Below the pieces are notes generated by a model. It had not been told where the DNA came from. It saw nothing but the letters and a program-made list of their open reading frames with translations, and made no database searches. Below are positions 11,300-23,261 of a stretch of 64,000 nt of DNA, in pieces. The stretch lies in NCBI RefSeq assembly GCF_004664715.2, contig NC_051072.1, forward strand, positions 40,667,142 through 40,731,141. Reading direction: 5' to 3'. The position numbers and the translations under genes are program-made. Source of the stretch: Peromyscus leucopus (taxonomy: Eukaryota; Chordata; Mammalia; Rodentia; Cricetidae). Position 1 is the stretch's first letter. Each line of letters starts with the position of its first letter.

Positions 11300-11830
11300 C
11301 CCTCTAATCATGCATGCCCCTTTTGCAACTTCATGTTTCTTTTGTTTTTCTTCTTTCTTTTTCGATAATCCATTGAGTCCTTCTAGCCCTGCCCATATGT
11401 GCGTGGACCTGGGCCCAGCCACTTGCACAGGAATCTTGCCAGTGGGAGCGTCCTCGAAAGAGAATGATTCTCCCTACCGCAGCATCCATCGAGGGCCAGT
11501 AGCTTCTCATCAAGGACTGGGGCCTGGAGAGCACACTGCCCGCCCATCCATGCTGCAAGTTGGGCTAGGTTGACCTTGGGCAGATAACCACAGCCTCTGT
11601 GTGCGCCTGAGTACAGTAGTCGTGTCGCGGCATTGTAAAGCGCTCCCCATCCTCCAGTCCCATCCTCCAGTCCCATCCTCCTTCTGACATTCACGGCATT
11701 GCCTGAACCCTGGAGTTGGGAGGAGGTTGATCAGTCTCCTGTTCGCAGCACTTAAGACATGCCGTGTCTCTGCCCTGACTAAAGCCACTGTGAAAAGAGT
11801 CTTCTTTGTCCAAGGTTGAGAGCAGCCTCG
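11300..11830. repeat. Interspersed repeat, family not assigned
   Basis: A C-rich stretch reading 'ataatccattgagtccttct', 'ctgcccatatgtgcgtggac', then a three-fold short tandem of CATCCTCCAGTCC (11649-11681), resembles a dispersed rodent sequence I have seen in many loci. I cannot name it reliably. The overlapping frames on both strands (11310-11896) are not genes. Confidence 0.4.
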
Positions 11831-11954
11831 CTCTATAAGTATAAATATGAATATTTTAGAAGGCAATTTGGCCACATGACTGCAATAAATGCACATCTTA
11901 TGGAATTTATCAAAAATATAAAAAACACATGTTAGTAGGAAAAACTACTTTCTA

Positions 11955-12045
11955 GGCCAGTTGCCTGCAATACTATCCACTCAGAATACTGAAGCAGGGG
12001 GATGGTTGGTTTGAGGCCAGCCTGAGAGCCTTGAGGACAGCAGTC
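11955..12045 (+). repeat. B4/B1-related SINE
   Basis: It contains 'ggccagttgcctgcaatact' and 'ggtttgaggccagcctgaga', a degraded B1-like right half. Confidence 0.55.
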
Positions 12046-12389
12046 TTTAAATTTTTAGAATAGTATATGTTTGAAGTAGCAGTTTGTTATAAACTCAAAC
12101 ACCATGACATTACTATTTCTCTCCTGGCCAACTTGAAGGGTGAAGGGATCAGTTTCTTGTACAGTTCTTGGGGTGCTCTGGCCAGCGGAAGGCCTGTTCC
12201 TCCCACAGCTTGTTGACTTCATTCCCTGACCTCCTTCTACCTGCTCCATTCATACTCCTTAGAGGAGCTCCTGGGAGTCTCTCGGGGTTAATGCTTCTTT
12301 CTGTGGCCGTCGGCTGACAGACATACCTGCTATGTTTAATTTTTTTTTAAAGGTTCATTAGAATCCTAGGATGCCTCTCTGAAGTCTTT

Positions 12390-12496
12390 CCTTGTTTCCT
12401 TCCTGCCTGCCTGCCTGCCTGCCTTCCTGCCTTCCTTCTCTTCTCTTCCCTTTTGTTCCCTCCCTCCCTTCCTTTCCCTCCTTTCTTCCTTCCTTT
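12390..12496. repeat. Pyrimidine-rich simple repeat (CTGC/CTTC)
   Basis: (CTGC)n followed by CCTTC/CTTTC repeats sits directly at the T-rich tail of the adjacent B1 and probably grew from it. Confidence 0.85.
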
Positions 12497-12635
12497 TTTT
12501 TGAGACAGAGTTTCTCTGTATGGTCCTGGCTGTCCTGGAACTTGCTCTATAGACCAGGCTTGCCTCGACCTCAGAGATCTGCCTGCCTCTACTTTCAGAG
12601 TACTGGGATTAAAGGTGTGTGCCACCACTTGGCTA
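12497..12635 (-). repeat. B1 SINE
   Basis: Reverse-oriented B1: TTTTTTTTGAGACAGAGTTT, 'tagaccaggcttgcctcgac', 'tactgggattaaaggtgtgt'. Confidence 0.9.
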
Positions 12636-12674
12636 ACTTCTCAACTGCTTAACTCACACACAGATTTAATCACT

Positions 12675-13050
12675 TGTAGCTGAAGTTTTCTCCAGTCCTG
12701 CCTGGCCCACGGTCAGGACAAATCTCTCTCACCCACCAGTCCCGCAGCCACTCAGACCCAACTGAGTAAACACACAGAGACTTATATTGCTTACAAACGG
12801 TATAGCCGTGGCAGGCTTCTTATTGTCTAGTTCTTCTATCTTAAATTAACCCATTTCTGTTAATCTATGTCACCACATGTTCCGTGGCTTTACCTGCTGC
12901 CTTTACATGCTGCTCCCTGGATGTCAGGCTGGCGTCTCCTCACTCAGCCTTCCTCTTCCCAGAATTCTCTTCTCTGCTTGTCCCGCCTATACTTCCTGCC
13001 TGGCTACTGGCCAATCAGCATTTTATTTATACAGAGCGATACCCACAGCA
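12675..13050 (-). mobile_element. Solo LTR with 6-bp target duplication (ATCACT)
   Basis: Read on the - strand, this 376-bp unit starts TGCTGTGGGTATCGCTCTG and ends CTTCAGCTACA, so it has TG...CA ends. The hexamer ATCACT occurs exactly on both sides (12669-12674 and 13051-13056). A 6-bp duplication is typical of ERV class II (ERVK-like). Shared phrases ('attggccagtagccaggcag', 'gaagtataggcgggacaag') link it to the LTRs at 23485-23831, 25839-26190 and 26447-26789. It is antisense to Ndufaf2. Frames at 12867-13175 are LTR translations. Confidence 0.92.
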
Positions 13051-14509
13051 ATCACTCCTTTCTTGGGCACCCTGGCTTAGACACCTTATTAGGCCCTTGG
13101 AATTTAGTGTTCAAGTTTATAGTTTTGTTTATTCATCTTTCTGACGACATCATAACCACCTGGTGCAAAGCTTGATTTGTTTTTGTGAGGTTGGTTTTTA
13201 TAGACAGATTTGAGTGATGAGCTTCAGTTTCTATCCACCAATTACAGATTAACCTTGTAAAACTGAACATACTTCCAAGTTGAACATTGCTTGCTCTGTT
13301 TTCTAAGAGGTTCACATTCAGTTACAGTACATCGTATGGCTCAGCACCTGATCTGTAGTGCAGGACGAAGTGAGCTTTAGTTCACAGAACCAATGAGCTA
13401 GACTTTTCCTGATTCTTACCTTATTGGAAGCCATTAGTAGCAAATATTTATAAGTATTGTTCTTTTTAGACTAACAGAATAGTTAGAAGCACAATAAGCT
13501 TTTTTTTTTTTTTTTGAAAAGTGGCCATGCTTTTTGCTAATTATTGGCAAAAGGCATGATGATTCAGTGATATGTTTATAGACAGTAAGAAAAGAAAACC
13601 ACAATATTAGTGGTCTGCCTGCTTTATTTTCAATAGATGCTTCATGAAAGGGAAAAAGGAGTTCGAGACACCAATAAAGAAAGACCAGTAAAAAGTGCTT
13701 ACAAATGGTGCTGGTGTAGTCTAGGCAAAGGTTGGGTAGATGTGTAGGAGCACTTATGGCTTTGGTTACTAACTGGACCATTGTCTTGACTCTGGGCTGG
13801 AAGCTCCAAAGACTCATTTTGTCCAGTGGTCATGAAATGGTTATGAGAACTCCGAGTACTGGTTTACAGTGGGAAACTCTCAAAGCAGGGGAAGCAGGAG
13901 CTTGGTTAGTGTTCAGATGAGGAGAAGCAGGTAAAACAGACACTTAACTACTCCGTACTTATTTAATGTTGCTTACTGCATCCACCGTACAACTGAGACA
14001 GTCCGACCCCCAGGGTGCAAGCAGGTGAGAGATTGTATGTTGTTACCGATATCTCTTCAGACACGCAGAGCCTTGTGGATGGGAACAGAAGATTGTCAGG
14101 TGCTGGTTCGGCTTCCACTGTCACGGACAGTAGGTATCTGGATTGTCCGCCAGCCTGTGTCTCTTGACCCCTTTCCTCTCTGCTCCCCTTCTGAGTGACA
14201 CCCTCCTTTACTGTCATGGCTGCTGCAGTGTGGCCAGACGCTGCCAGCCCTGCAGCTTTTCTATGCTTTGCCGTTCATACTTCTGCTCTGGCCTATAATA
14301 TGTCAATTTTGCAGCTTAACATTCAGAGAAGAATATTGCTTCTGAATTCTTGAGGCCTATTTCAGAGTTGTCTCCAAGTAACTGACAGTTATTGAGTTCT
14401 CTGTGCTCAGTATTATTAGGCTCATTTTATAAGTTCCCAAACTGAAAAGCCTTAATTTTGGCATTTTGCATAGATAGCCCTACTTTCCTCTTGACTTAAA
14501 TTATTAAGG

Positions 14510-14670
14510 TAGCCGGGCGGTGGTGGCGCACGCCTTTAATCCCAGCATTCGGAGGCAGAGCCAGGCGGATCACTGTGAGTTCGAGGCCAGCCTGGACTAC
14601 CAAGTGAGTTCCAGGAAAGGTGCAAAGCTACACAGAGAAACCCTGTCTCAAAAAACCAAAAAAAAAACAA
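14510..14670 (+). repeat. B1 SINE (nearly intact)
   Basis: It reads AGCCGGGCGGTGGTGGCGCA, 'cgcctttaatcccagcattc', 'cgaggccagcctggactacc', and ends in an A-rich tail. The insert 'aggaaaggtgcaaagctaca' is the subtype seen in cricetid rodents. Confidence 0.95.
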
Positions 14671-15911
14671 TTATAAAGGTAGACTGTGTTCCTTCGAAAA
14701 GTAGACACCCCTCCTACCCCAAATCTCATATTTTTAGGAATGTGGTAGAAACTTATAACAAAATTGTCACATGTTCACATGGGATCTAGCATCGTTAATT
14801 AAAAATGAGTGAAGTAGAGCTGATTTCTGAACCTGGGTAAATCTCAGACAACATGGTATCACACAAAAAGAGCAAATCACAGAGGATTCCGTACTGGATG
14901 CCATCCGTGTAAACTTGAAAGCAGGGAAGGAATAGTGGGCATGCAGTTAGGGCGGAGAGTTAAACACAGGAGTTCACTTTTACAAGTCCAGTGGAAGTGA
15001 CAGCAACAATGTACTTGAAAAGGCAGAGAGGACAGCTGTGTTTGGAAGCTAGAAAGCACGCAGACAGGTGGTAACACCTTTAACACAACTGTCAGGAAGG
15101 AAAGGCCAGAGGTAACGCGGCTTAAACACAGAACTCAACACGCTCAGTAGCTGGCAGTGTCCAGACTGGTGCTAAAAACTAGGAACTGATTGGAAACTTT
15201 AGAGATAATTAGATGCCAGCCATTTAGGAGAAGAAAGAATAAAATTAGATGTTGCCATTTTCTTCTATCATCGTCATCATTGATTCAGGGAAGAGTCATC
15301 TGCAGATACTAAAACTATTGGTTCCTAGTCTTTGGAATAATAGGTCTCATGATCTGAAAGCATAGCCTCATGAATTACTTATTAATTATAAAAGGGGAAG
15401 TAGAGCTTCCTAATAGACAAACCTGGCAGGGAAAACCCTCGCCAGATGGTCAAATGTTTTGCTAAGTTGTAGAAAACTGATGTTTTGAGTGCCCCCTTGT
15501 TTGAGGCAGAGAACAAAGCATCACCCATAAAATAATCTTCCAAACTGTATAACCCTAATATAGTCATGAGGAAATGACCAGAAAACCTAAATTGGAAACA
15601 TTCCATCAAACCTGTCATGTCAGGGTCATGAAAAGCTAAGGTATGTAAACCTGACATCTCAATTGTATAGTGCTTTGCTGTAAAGGATGGTTAGAGAAAA
15701 CTGGTGAAGTCGAGACCTGTGCCATATATTAGAAAAATAACATATATCAGTGCTAAATCTGCAAAAAGGATGCTCTTGAATTCACGTTGTGGTAGTGCGC
15801 ATCCAGGCAATGTCTCCTTTCTATCCTGCTGGAAACTCCAAGTTCATTCTCATGAAAGAGATAACAGTCTTGGCAAATCTAAGGAAAGGGAACATTCTGA
15901 AAACCAAGCAG

Positions 15912-16056
15912 TTGGGCTGGCCAGGTGGATCATCGGGTGAAAGTGTTCACCGTGCGAGCCTGCCAACCTGAGTTCAATTCCCAGATCCTCCGGTGGAAGG
16001 TAGGCTTGACTTCAGAAAGTTGCTTGAGACCCCCACACATGCCCTGTGGCACATGT

Positions 16057-16107
<51 letters not shown>
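15912..16107 (+). repeat. B2 SINE followed by (AC)n
   Basis: The SINE part (15912-16055) contains 'ggccaggtggatcatcgggt' and 'gccaacctgagttcaattcc'. A pure (AC)n run of about 49 bases follows at 16059-16107. The His- and Val-rich frames here come from the dinucleotide run. Confidence 0.85.
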
Positions 16108-16108
<1 letters not shown>

Positions 16109-16992
16109 CGATAATGATAGCAACAATGAGGGTGATGGTGATGATGATATTGATGAATAAATTAAAAAGAAATGTTGAAAACAGAGTGATTAGATGAATA
16201 TGTGGCATTGAAAATGAGACTCTAATTTTCTCACTGCTAAGATCCTAGAACCAAAATAAACAGGCCTTCATGCCCCATGTGGGGTACTGAAAGATCTGGG
16301 GTTTCTGAGCAACTGAGAACAACGTAAAACCTGAGTTAAGGACACTGAGTTAACAACCTCATAATGGTGTTATATAGATCTGCCCATCAGATTTGCATAG
16401 AAATACTCGTATCTGGGGAGTGTCTAATATGAAAGACAGAAGCCTACATAAATAAGTAAATAATCAGGGAAGGGCAACTTGGGTAAAACGAACTGCTTAA
16501 AAACCTTACTACGGTCCTCAGGGACCAAGCAAGAACAAAATGCTGCTTAAGAGAAGTAGTTTCATCACACAAATGGTTTGGGGGGAAATATCATCAATGA
16601 AATATTTAATGGAAAGATTAGAACTTAAATTGAAGGTGTTTTCTGTGAAGCGGGGCAAAGAACAGGTGGCTACAGGAAAGGAAATGGTTGGCGAAGCTAG
16701 AGACGGTGCCCTCGGTGCATAGGTGGGTGACAGCCTGAAGTGCTGTGCCCATTGTCTTTGACTAAGCCTGACGGTGGAAAAACATTTTTGAGCGTGGGCG
16801 GCCTTGCAGAATCGTTTTCCACAGACCCTTTGTCAGGAAGTTATGGAAGTGCAGAGATGACAGAGTTCAAGGGCAGCTAGACCAGGAGGTGCTGGGCAGT
16901 GAAGGCAGGGAGAGAATGCTCCCCAAATGGTGAAATACGTAGAGGATGTGACACATCAGAACATAGCAAAGGAGCCTCGCTTATAAGTCAGT

Positions 16993-17456
16993 TATGGTGA
17001 TATTTTATTTGTGCTGAAATGTGATTTTATTTGTATGTTAATAAAGTTGCCTGGAGAGCAGAGTTAAGAGCAAGCCATTTAGCAGAAGTCCGGTGGTGGT
17101 AGCACACGCCCTTAATCCGATCACTTGGCAGCAGAATCTCTGTGTGTTCAAAGACACAGCCAAGAGGCAACCCGAACCTTTAATCTCAGTACAAACCATA
17201 GAGACCTGGAGGTCTGTATAGACAGGCAGTGACGAGGAAGTCATGTGGTTGGGTTTACAGCCAATGAGAAGGCAGAACAGAAAGGCAATAAAAAGACAGG
17301 ATACAGGAAGAAGGTCTCTCTCTCAGGGGAAGGATAGCAGCGAGTGGTAAGATAAGGTGGTCTTAGCTCTTGGCTACTGCTTGATCTCTGGGCTTTTAAC
17401 TCTTTATTGGGCTCTGTGTTTCTTATTTAATAAGATTGTTTAGAATTACATCTACA
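16993..17456 (+). mobile_element. Solo LTR with 6-bp target duplication (GTCAGT)
   Basis: GTCAGT lies at 16987-16992 and again at 17457-17462. The 464-bp unit starts TATGGTGATATTTTATTTG (probably mutated from TGTGG) and ends TTACATCTACA. It carries AATAAA at 17040-17045, a B1-like internal segment ('ggtggtggtagcacacgccc'), and ends in a 'tttcttatttaataagattg' module shared with the LTR at 28498-29020. It lies in the sense direction in the Ndufaf2 intron. Confidence 0.88.
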
Positions 17457-17499
17457 GTCAGTGTGTGCAAAACAGAATTCATTAGCTCCAGTAGAAGCA

Positions 17500-17828
17500 A
17501 AGCTTCTATAGGGTTTCTATTGCTGTGAAGAGACACCATGACTACAGCAACTCTTATAAAGGAAAACATGTAATGGGGTGACTTACAGTTTCCCAGGTTT
17601 AGTCCATTGTCATCATGGTGGGGCATGGCAGCGTGTAGGCAGACATGGCACTGGAGAAGTAGCTGAGAGACACAGACACTGGGCAGTATCTTGAGCATAT
17701 ATAAGACCACAAAGCCCGCCTCCACAGTGACACACTTCCTCCAACAAGACCACACCTACTCCAACAAGGCCACACCTCCTAATAGTGCCACTCCCTTTGG
17801 GGGCCATTTTCTTTCCAACCACCACACG
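17500..17828 (-). mobile_element. Rodent medium-length interspersed repeat (copy 1)
   Basis: It reads on + as 'agggtttctattgctgtgaa', 'gagacaccatgactacagca', 'aggtttagtccattgtcatc' and ends 'ccactccctttgggggccat'. The same sequence occurs at 43455-43765 and 60520-60865, with diverged relatives at 54860-55245 and, inverted, 62690-63010. The family is common in rodent genomes, but I cannot give its database name with certainty. It has no protein. Confidence 0.8.
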
Positions 17829-18277
17829 TGGCTAGAAAGAGAAGTAATCCTAGTATACTACATAAGTCACTAGTTAAACATATTCATGCAGAATAATGTA
17901 AATATTGAATATTGAACTGTAACTGGTGGCTGTTGGAAACTATTGAAGTAACTCTTTTATTTCCAATTATAAGGAGTTAGTGCCCAAAGCTTAAATCTGA
18001 GAAACATAGGAGTGATTCACAGTTACATGGCGGCTGCAGAATGCCTGGAGCAGAGCCTGTTAGAGCTCCTCGGCAGTTCTTTGGATCCTTGGTTTGCCTG
18101 TGCTGTGACTATGAGTAGCAAGCGAGCACTGAGTGTGGAGCCCTGTGTGGAGGGGCCTGTGCTAGGAGTACTTTACCAGCACACTTGAGCCCAGTTTTCA
18201 TCCCCAGTCCTGCAAACAACCATACAGAATCAAGTCAGATGTATAAAGTAGTTTCTTGGAGGGAAAGAGTGATAGTA

Positions 18278-18309
18278 TTTTTCATGACAAATGTTTTTGT
18301 CATGAAAAA
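18278..18309. repeat. Perfect 14-bp inverted repeat
   Basis: TTTTTCATGACAAA (18278-18291) and TTTGTCATGAAAAA (18296-18309) are exact reverse complements around the 4-base loop TGTT. Confidence 0.95.
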
Positions 18310-18337
18310 CATTTGACTTAAAAGGGAAAAAAAATGT

Positions 18338-18440
18338 TTTGTTTTGAGAGACGGGGTCTCACACTGTAGCTCAGGTTGGCCCTGAACTCACACCGCTTTT
18401 CTTGTCTCCGTCTCCTGATTGCTGGGGTCTTAGAGATGAG
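18338..18440 (-). repeat. B1/B4-like SINE fragment
   Basis: Reverse-oriented: 'gagagacggggtctcacact', 'gctcaggttggccctgaact', 'ctgattgctggggtctta'. Confidence 0.6.
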
Positions 18441-19589
18441 TCCATACAGTACTACAGACTTTCTCAGCTTAAGCTTTGTAAGCCAAACCTTTCTGTAGTA
18501 GACCTGATAGTTACTGCAAAATGGGTCCGATTGTGCTTGTTGCCAACTCAACCACTAATCCGGGTTGTCAGGCTGTCTGCCTGTACTGCTGGCATGCAGA
18601 GGCTTCCTGTCCAGTATGCAGGTTCAGTAGCTTTAGGAAATCAATTTCCATGTTCTCTCTGCATGTGCAGTCTTTCACTTAAAAGAAACAAAACAAAAAA
18701 AAAAGTCTGCCTGAGAACTCCTGGCTTGCTGGTTTCCAACTGATCTCTAAAATTACTATTAGAGGTGTCAACTTTTCAAAAGGAAAGATGATTGTCCATG
18801 CTCTACCTGACTATGGGGCCTTGCTTTGGGGTTTAAAAATCTCCAGGCACCACAGACACCATTGAAGAGTGACTCTCACCTGAGGGAGAGTCCCTCGGCT
18901 GCAAAGCCGAGACAAAGCTTCAGTAAAAATGATCTGAGTAGCAACACGTTGTTTCTATTGAGGACACAAACTTGCAGCCAGTCTCCTAAGACAAGAGCCT
19001 CTCGGTCCACCTAGCTAGCTAGTTATCCACTTAGCATCCTAAAGTTAAAATTCAGAAGTGTGAAAGTTGTCATGGGGATGCATAGTAACAACTTTATTTG
19101 AATTTTAAAATTAACGCAGACTTTCTGACAGAGAGTAAGTCAGATCTGGCTGATCGGTTTTGACAATCAGGACTAGCTTTGCCAATTAAGTTATATGGTT
19201 ATATCTTTCATAAATTGAGCAAGCTGAACTGACTCTGAGGCTTTAAAAAATATTTAAAGCCTGCATTCATTGTACAATCACTTCTGATGGGGGCTTTGCT
19301 ATTGATTGTGCCGACTGAAATGTGATGTGGTTTGTAGAGTCTTAGGGCGTAAAAGTGCTGCTGTGGTTTATGGATGTGTCAAGATGCAGTGCAGGCATTA
19401 AAGCATGCATGAAAATGACGGGCAGCAAAGGAAACATGAGGCCATTGTTACTGGAGGAGAAAGTAGGAGAGGCCACTAGGGCGTTATTGTATCTGCAGAA
19501 TTTAATCCATTCCATTTGATAGTGGCCACAAGGAGTATATTGTTAGCTATTTATATTTTTGTTCGTGAACTATTCTGTCTAAAAAGAAT

Positions 19590-19800
19590 ACCAAGAGGGC
19601 TGCACTTGTAGTTCAGTCAGTAGAGTGTTGCTTAGCATGCCCTGGGTTCAATTCCCAGTACTGCATAAACCAAGCATGGGGTATACCTGTCACCCCGATA
19701 CTCTGAAAGTGCAGAAAGATCAAAAGTTCAAGATCATCCTGGCTACATAATAAGTTTGAGACCCTGCCACAGTAAGATAGATAAATAAGCAATGACTTAC
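19590..19800 (+). repeat. B4-type SINE (ID joined to B1-like)
   Basis: An ID-like left part ('ttcagtcagtagagtgttgc', 'ccctgggttcaattcccagt') continues into a B1-like right part ('tatacctgtcaccccgatac', 'ttcaagatcatcctggctac'), the defining structure of B4. Confidence 0.75.
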
Positions 19801-19814
19801 AATCACATCAAATT

Positions 19815-19970
19815 GAGCCAGGCAGTGGTGGTGCACACCTTTAATCTCGGCACTCAGGAGGCAGAGACAGGCAGATCTCTGTGAGTTTGAAGCCAGCCTG
19901 GTCTACATAGTTCCAGGACAACCAAGGCTACACACAAAGAAATCCTATTTTGAAAAAGAGAGAGAGATCA
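19815..19970 (+). repeat. B1 SINE
   Basis: It reads GAGCCAGGCAGTGGTGGTGC, 'tttaatctcggcactcagga', 'gaagccagcctggtctacat', with an AAAAAGAGAGAGAGA tail. Confidence 0.9.
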
Positions 19971-20778
19971 GGTTGAATCTCTAGTAGAATAATAAGATAT
20001 TCTTTTTTTAATGCAGTATTTTCATACAATATAATCTAATTATGGTTTCCCCTCCCCCAACTCCTCCCAGCTCCTCCCCACCTACTCACTCCCACACCCT
20101 TTTTTTCTCTCATTAGACATTCTTAAACGAATAAATGAGACACTTGAAATTCAAACATACTTAAGCACTTAAAAGAATTTTCCTAACAACATACATAGAA
20201 AACAAATCAGCAGGATTTAATTTTTGAAATTCCTTCTGAAAGTCGTAATGCTTAATTTGGCTTATTATTTATTCAGTTACCATCAAATACCTCACATAGA
20301 CTTAAAAGTTAATATATTTTCCCTGTAGACTTCTTTTGCATATACCAACCTGATCTAATTGCATTTGACATAATACTCTTAAGTTATATTTAGTTTCTGA
20401 TTTCAGTATCTTTTTTTTTCCTTCTGTGAAACTGAATTAGTCCAATATGATAAAATTGCAAAGAAAAACTATTCACGTATCACGCTTAGAAATGGGGTCT
20501 GACTGCAGTCTACACAGGAGTGTCGTGTGTTCTGTGACAGTGTCACTCTGGGATCCTGTACCTACAAGGCTGGAAAGCTTACTCACTGGCCTGTTCTGGC
20601 GTTTCCATCACCCCAAGAAAAAAGACATGGATGACCCGGGTTACCGCCGCCGTAACAGACAATCTGGGCAGTCTTATGCTAGTCCTTTGACTTCCCTTAT
20701 ACCTCACTCATTTGTCTGTCTCGGGTCAGGTGCAAAGGTCAGGGCTGGTGCCAGCAGCAGTGCCTCCAGCCCTGCAGG

Positions 20779-20821
20779 GTACACACACACACACACACAC
20801 ACATACACACACACACACACC
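20779..20821. repeat. (CA)n microsatellite
   Basis: About 43 bases of AC with one AT interruption in the middle. The preceding frame at 20447-20908 runs through it and has no recognisable product. Confidence 0.9.
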
Positions 20822-20937
20822 CCGCTGAACTGGTGTGCTGTGAAGATGTCTCACTTGGCCAGCACTGGGACTCTACCCGACTTCTCTGTTCTCTTATTAA
20901 AATGTTAGTACTAAAATCATATTACATCTTTTTTTTT

Positions 20938-21104
20938 TAATTTTTATTTTATTTTTGGTTTTTCGAGACAGGGTTTCTCTGTGTAGCCCTGGCTGCCCTG
21001 GATCTCTCTCTGTAGCCCAGGCTGGCCTCGAACTCACTGAGATTTGCCTGGCCCTGCCTCCTGAATGCGGGGATTAAAGGCGAGCGCCACCACTGCCCGG
21101 CAAT
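20938..21104 (-). repeat. B1 SINE
   Basis: Reverse-oriented B1: 'tttttcgagacagggtttct', 'gcccaggctggcctcgaact', 'gcggggattaaaggcgagcg'. It lies only about 80 bases from a second B1 in the same orientation. Confidence 0.93.
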
Positions 21105-21167
21105 AATTTTACTTTAAAAAAAAAAAACAGAAATAATAAATTACCCCCCAAACTTCTGGTAGATTCC

Positions 21168-21176
21168 ACAGCTCTT

Positions 21177-21220
<44 letters not shown>

Positions 21221-21310
21221 TTTTTCGAGACAGGGTTTCTCTGTGTAGCTTTGCGCCTTTCCTGGAGCTCACTTGGTAGCCCAGGCTGGCCTCGAACAGC
21301 TCTTGGTTTT
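21168..21310 (-). repeat. 5'-truncated B1 with 41-base T run and target duplication
   Basis: ACAGCTCTTGGTTTT is duplicated exactly at 21168-21182 and 21296-21310. Between them lie a T run (21179-21219) and only the 3' part of a B1, which stops at GGCCTCGA. The intact poly(A) and perfect 15-bp duplication mark a recent insertion. Confidence 0.93.
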
Positions 21311-22299
21311 AACAAGTTAATTTACTCACACATGCAATAGTGCTTCATTGCTGTCAGGGAGAACTTGCCCCCTGTGTTCTGCCCTTACTTATCTACTACA
21401 GTAAATGAAAACACACAGGTACTGGCTGCAGCACACACTTAGCATTGGACAGGCTCTTTCTCCCCATGTGCCTTCTTTGGTGTTGACCTCCAGCTCTGTG
21501 AAAACAGCAAGGATGTAAAATTCACCTTGCTTCTTAGAGATCTGTGTAAAGAGATGAAAATTAATCCTAGGAGCATTTTGAGTCCCAATCCTGAGTCTGT
21601 TCTTCACTGCTAAGCCTGTCTGTCGCCCTGCCTGTAAGTATGTATTCATTAGTCCTTCAAGAGCTATTTGAAAATGAAAGCCTTCTCTTTTTCAAAACAC
21701 TGGTTTTAGGTGAGTATTGCCTGGAAGCATCCTGTCACTTCCAAGGCTCTCGCTTTTTCCTGGTCAAGGGTGCTGCTCCCACATCTGTCTGTCTAAGCAG
21801 AGGTACGCATTTTATTCTTAGCACAGTTTTCCATCCATTTTGACCTTTATCTGGCTTTTAAGGAAAGGAATATAACAGAGTTTTTAAATAAGTTGTAAGT
21901 AAAGTGCTATTATTTGTTATTTTTAGATTTATTCCTGCTCAGATTCTTTGATTCATCAAAATGTAGTACGTACATATTAAATGGTGTACAGAATTAGTTC
22001 TGAATGGTTAACCTAAATCATATCAACGGTTACTAAGACAAGTCTCATTTAGGTTTGAAAGCCAGGCCTAGATCCAGATTGGGAAAGATTGAGGGAGTCC
22101 AAGTGGGAGATAATGTCCCTAAATCTACACTTTTCTTCTTGTTTCATCAAGATTCTTGATTCTTTTCACTCATCTCCATATTGGAGAAGTAATGATTTTA
22201 TGTGATCTGAATTTAAAGAAAAGCATGAATGAGAATCACTTGTATGTGGTGTAAGCTTTCATTGGGAAAGACAGTGTTTAAAAATAATACACTGATTTG

Positions 22300-23040
22300 C
22301 ATTAGTGATATGCCCTCTAGAAGGCCAAAGCATAGTTGATCACCCAAAGGAAGAGATACAAATGACTAATGAATATTTGGGAAATGTTCGGTGTTTACCG
22401 TCAGGGAAATGTAAATGAAAACTATGGAGATTCCGTCTCACACCAGTCAGCGTCATCAAGAAAGCAGCACGTGTTGACAAGGGTGTGGGGGAAGGGCAGC
22501 TCTGATACACTGCTGGTGGGAGCGGGAACTCGGGCAGCCACTGTTGAAATCAGTTTGGAAGTTACTCAAAAAAACTGAAAGAGAAAAACTGTGCAACCCA
22601 CAGGAATCCAAGTCAGCATAACACAGAGATGCACGCACATCTGTGTTTACTGCTGCACTGTTCACAGTAGCCAAGATGGTCATCAGCATAAATGGAGAAG
22701 GCAGAGGTGGTATACATAACAGTGAAACTTTATTCAGCCATAAAGAAGAATGAAATAATGTCATTTGCAGGAAAGTGGACTGAACTGGAGAGCATCATGT
22801 TAAGTGAATTAAGCCACCACATACTACATGAAAGGGGGAAAGGAACTATAAGGAGGAGGGAATTATAAGAGAAGGTAATGGGACAAAAGAAAGACAAAAA
22901 CACCACATTTTCCTGTATGTGCAGAATCTACATTTAAGCTTAGGCATATGCCCATGTTCACAGGACAAGGAAGCAGAAAGTAGGTTATTTCAGGGGTAGA
23001 AGGAAGAAAGGGATGGAGAAGGCAATGGGGGATAATTAAG
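22300..23040 (+). mobile_element. L1 3' region
   Basis: It carries L1 landmarks in order: 'acactgctggtgggagcggg', 'ctgctgcactgttcacagta', 'gccaagatggtcatcagcat', 'actttattcagccataaaga' and 'catcatgttaagtgaattaa'. No coding frame survives. Confidence 0.85.
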
Positions 23041-23052
23041 AGCAAGGTACAA

Positions 23053-23086
<34 letters not shown>

Positions 23087-23107
23087 ATAAGAGAGAGAGA
23101 GAGAGAA
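23053..23107. repeat. (TG)n(GA)n simple repeat
   Basis: A GTGTGT run to about 23086 is followed by GAGAGA to 23107, just after the L1 segment. Confidence 0.9.
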
Positions 23108-23261
23108 ATCTCAAATGAAACCCACTATTTTGTACAATACAGCAATTAACTTTTAAAAAATTAGAATTTGAGTAAAAAGAATTTCCCTACAATGTGTGGG
23201 TGGGCCTCATCTAATGAGATGAAGACCTTAGTGAGAGAAGCCCTGATAATTCCAAGGGTGT

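Noticed and set aside
12867..13175. Three overlapping + strand frames with hydrophobic segments
   Set aside because: They lie in the solo LTR bounded by ATCACT and its flank; the hydrophobicity comes from CT-rich LTR sequence.
20447..20908. 153-residue + strand frame
   Set aside because: It runs through a CA microsatellite (THTHTH), has no recognisable domain, and lies in the Ndufaf2 intron without splice signals I could support.
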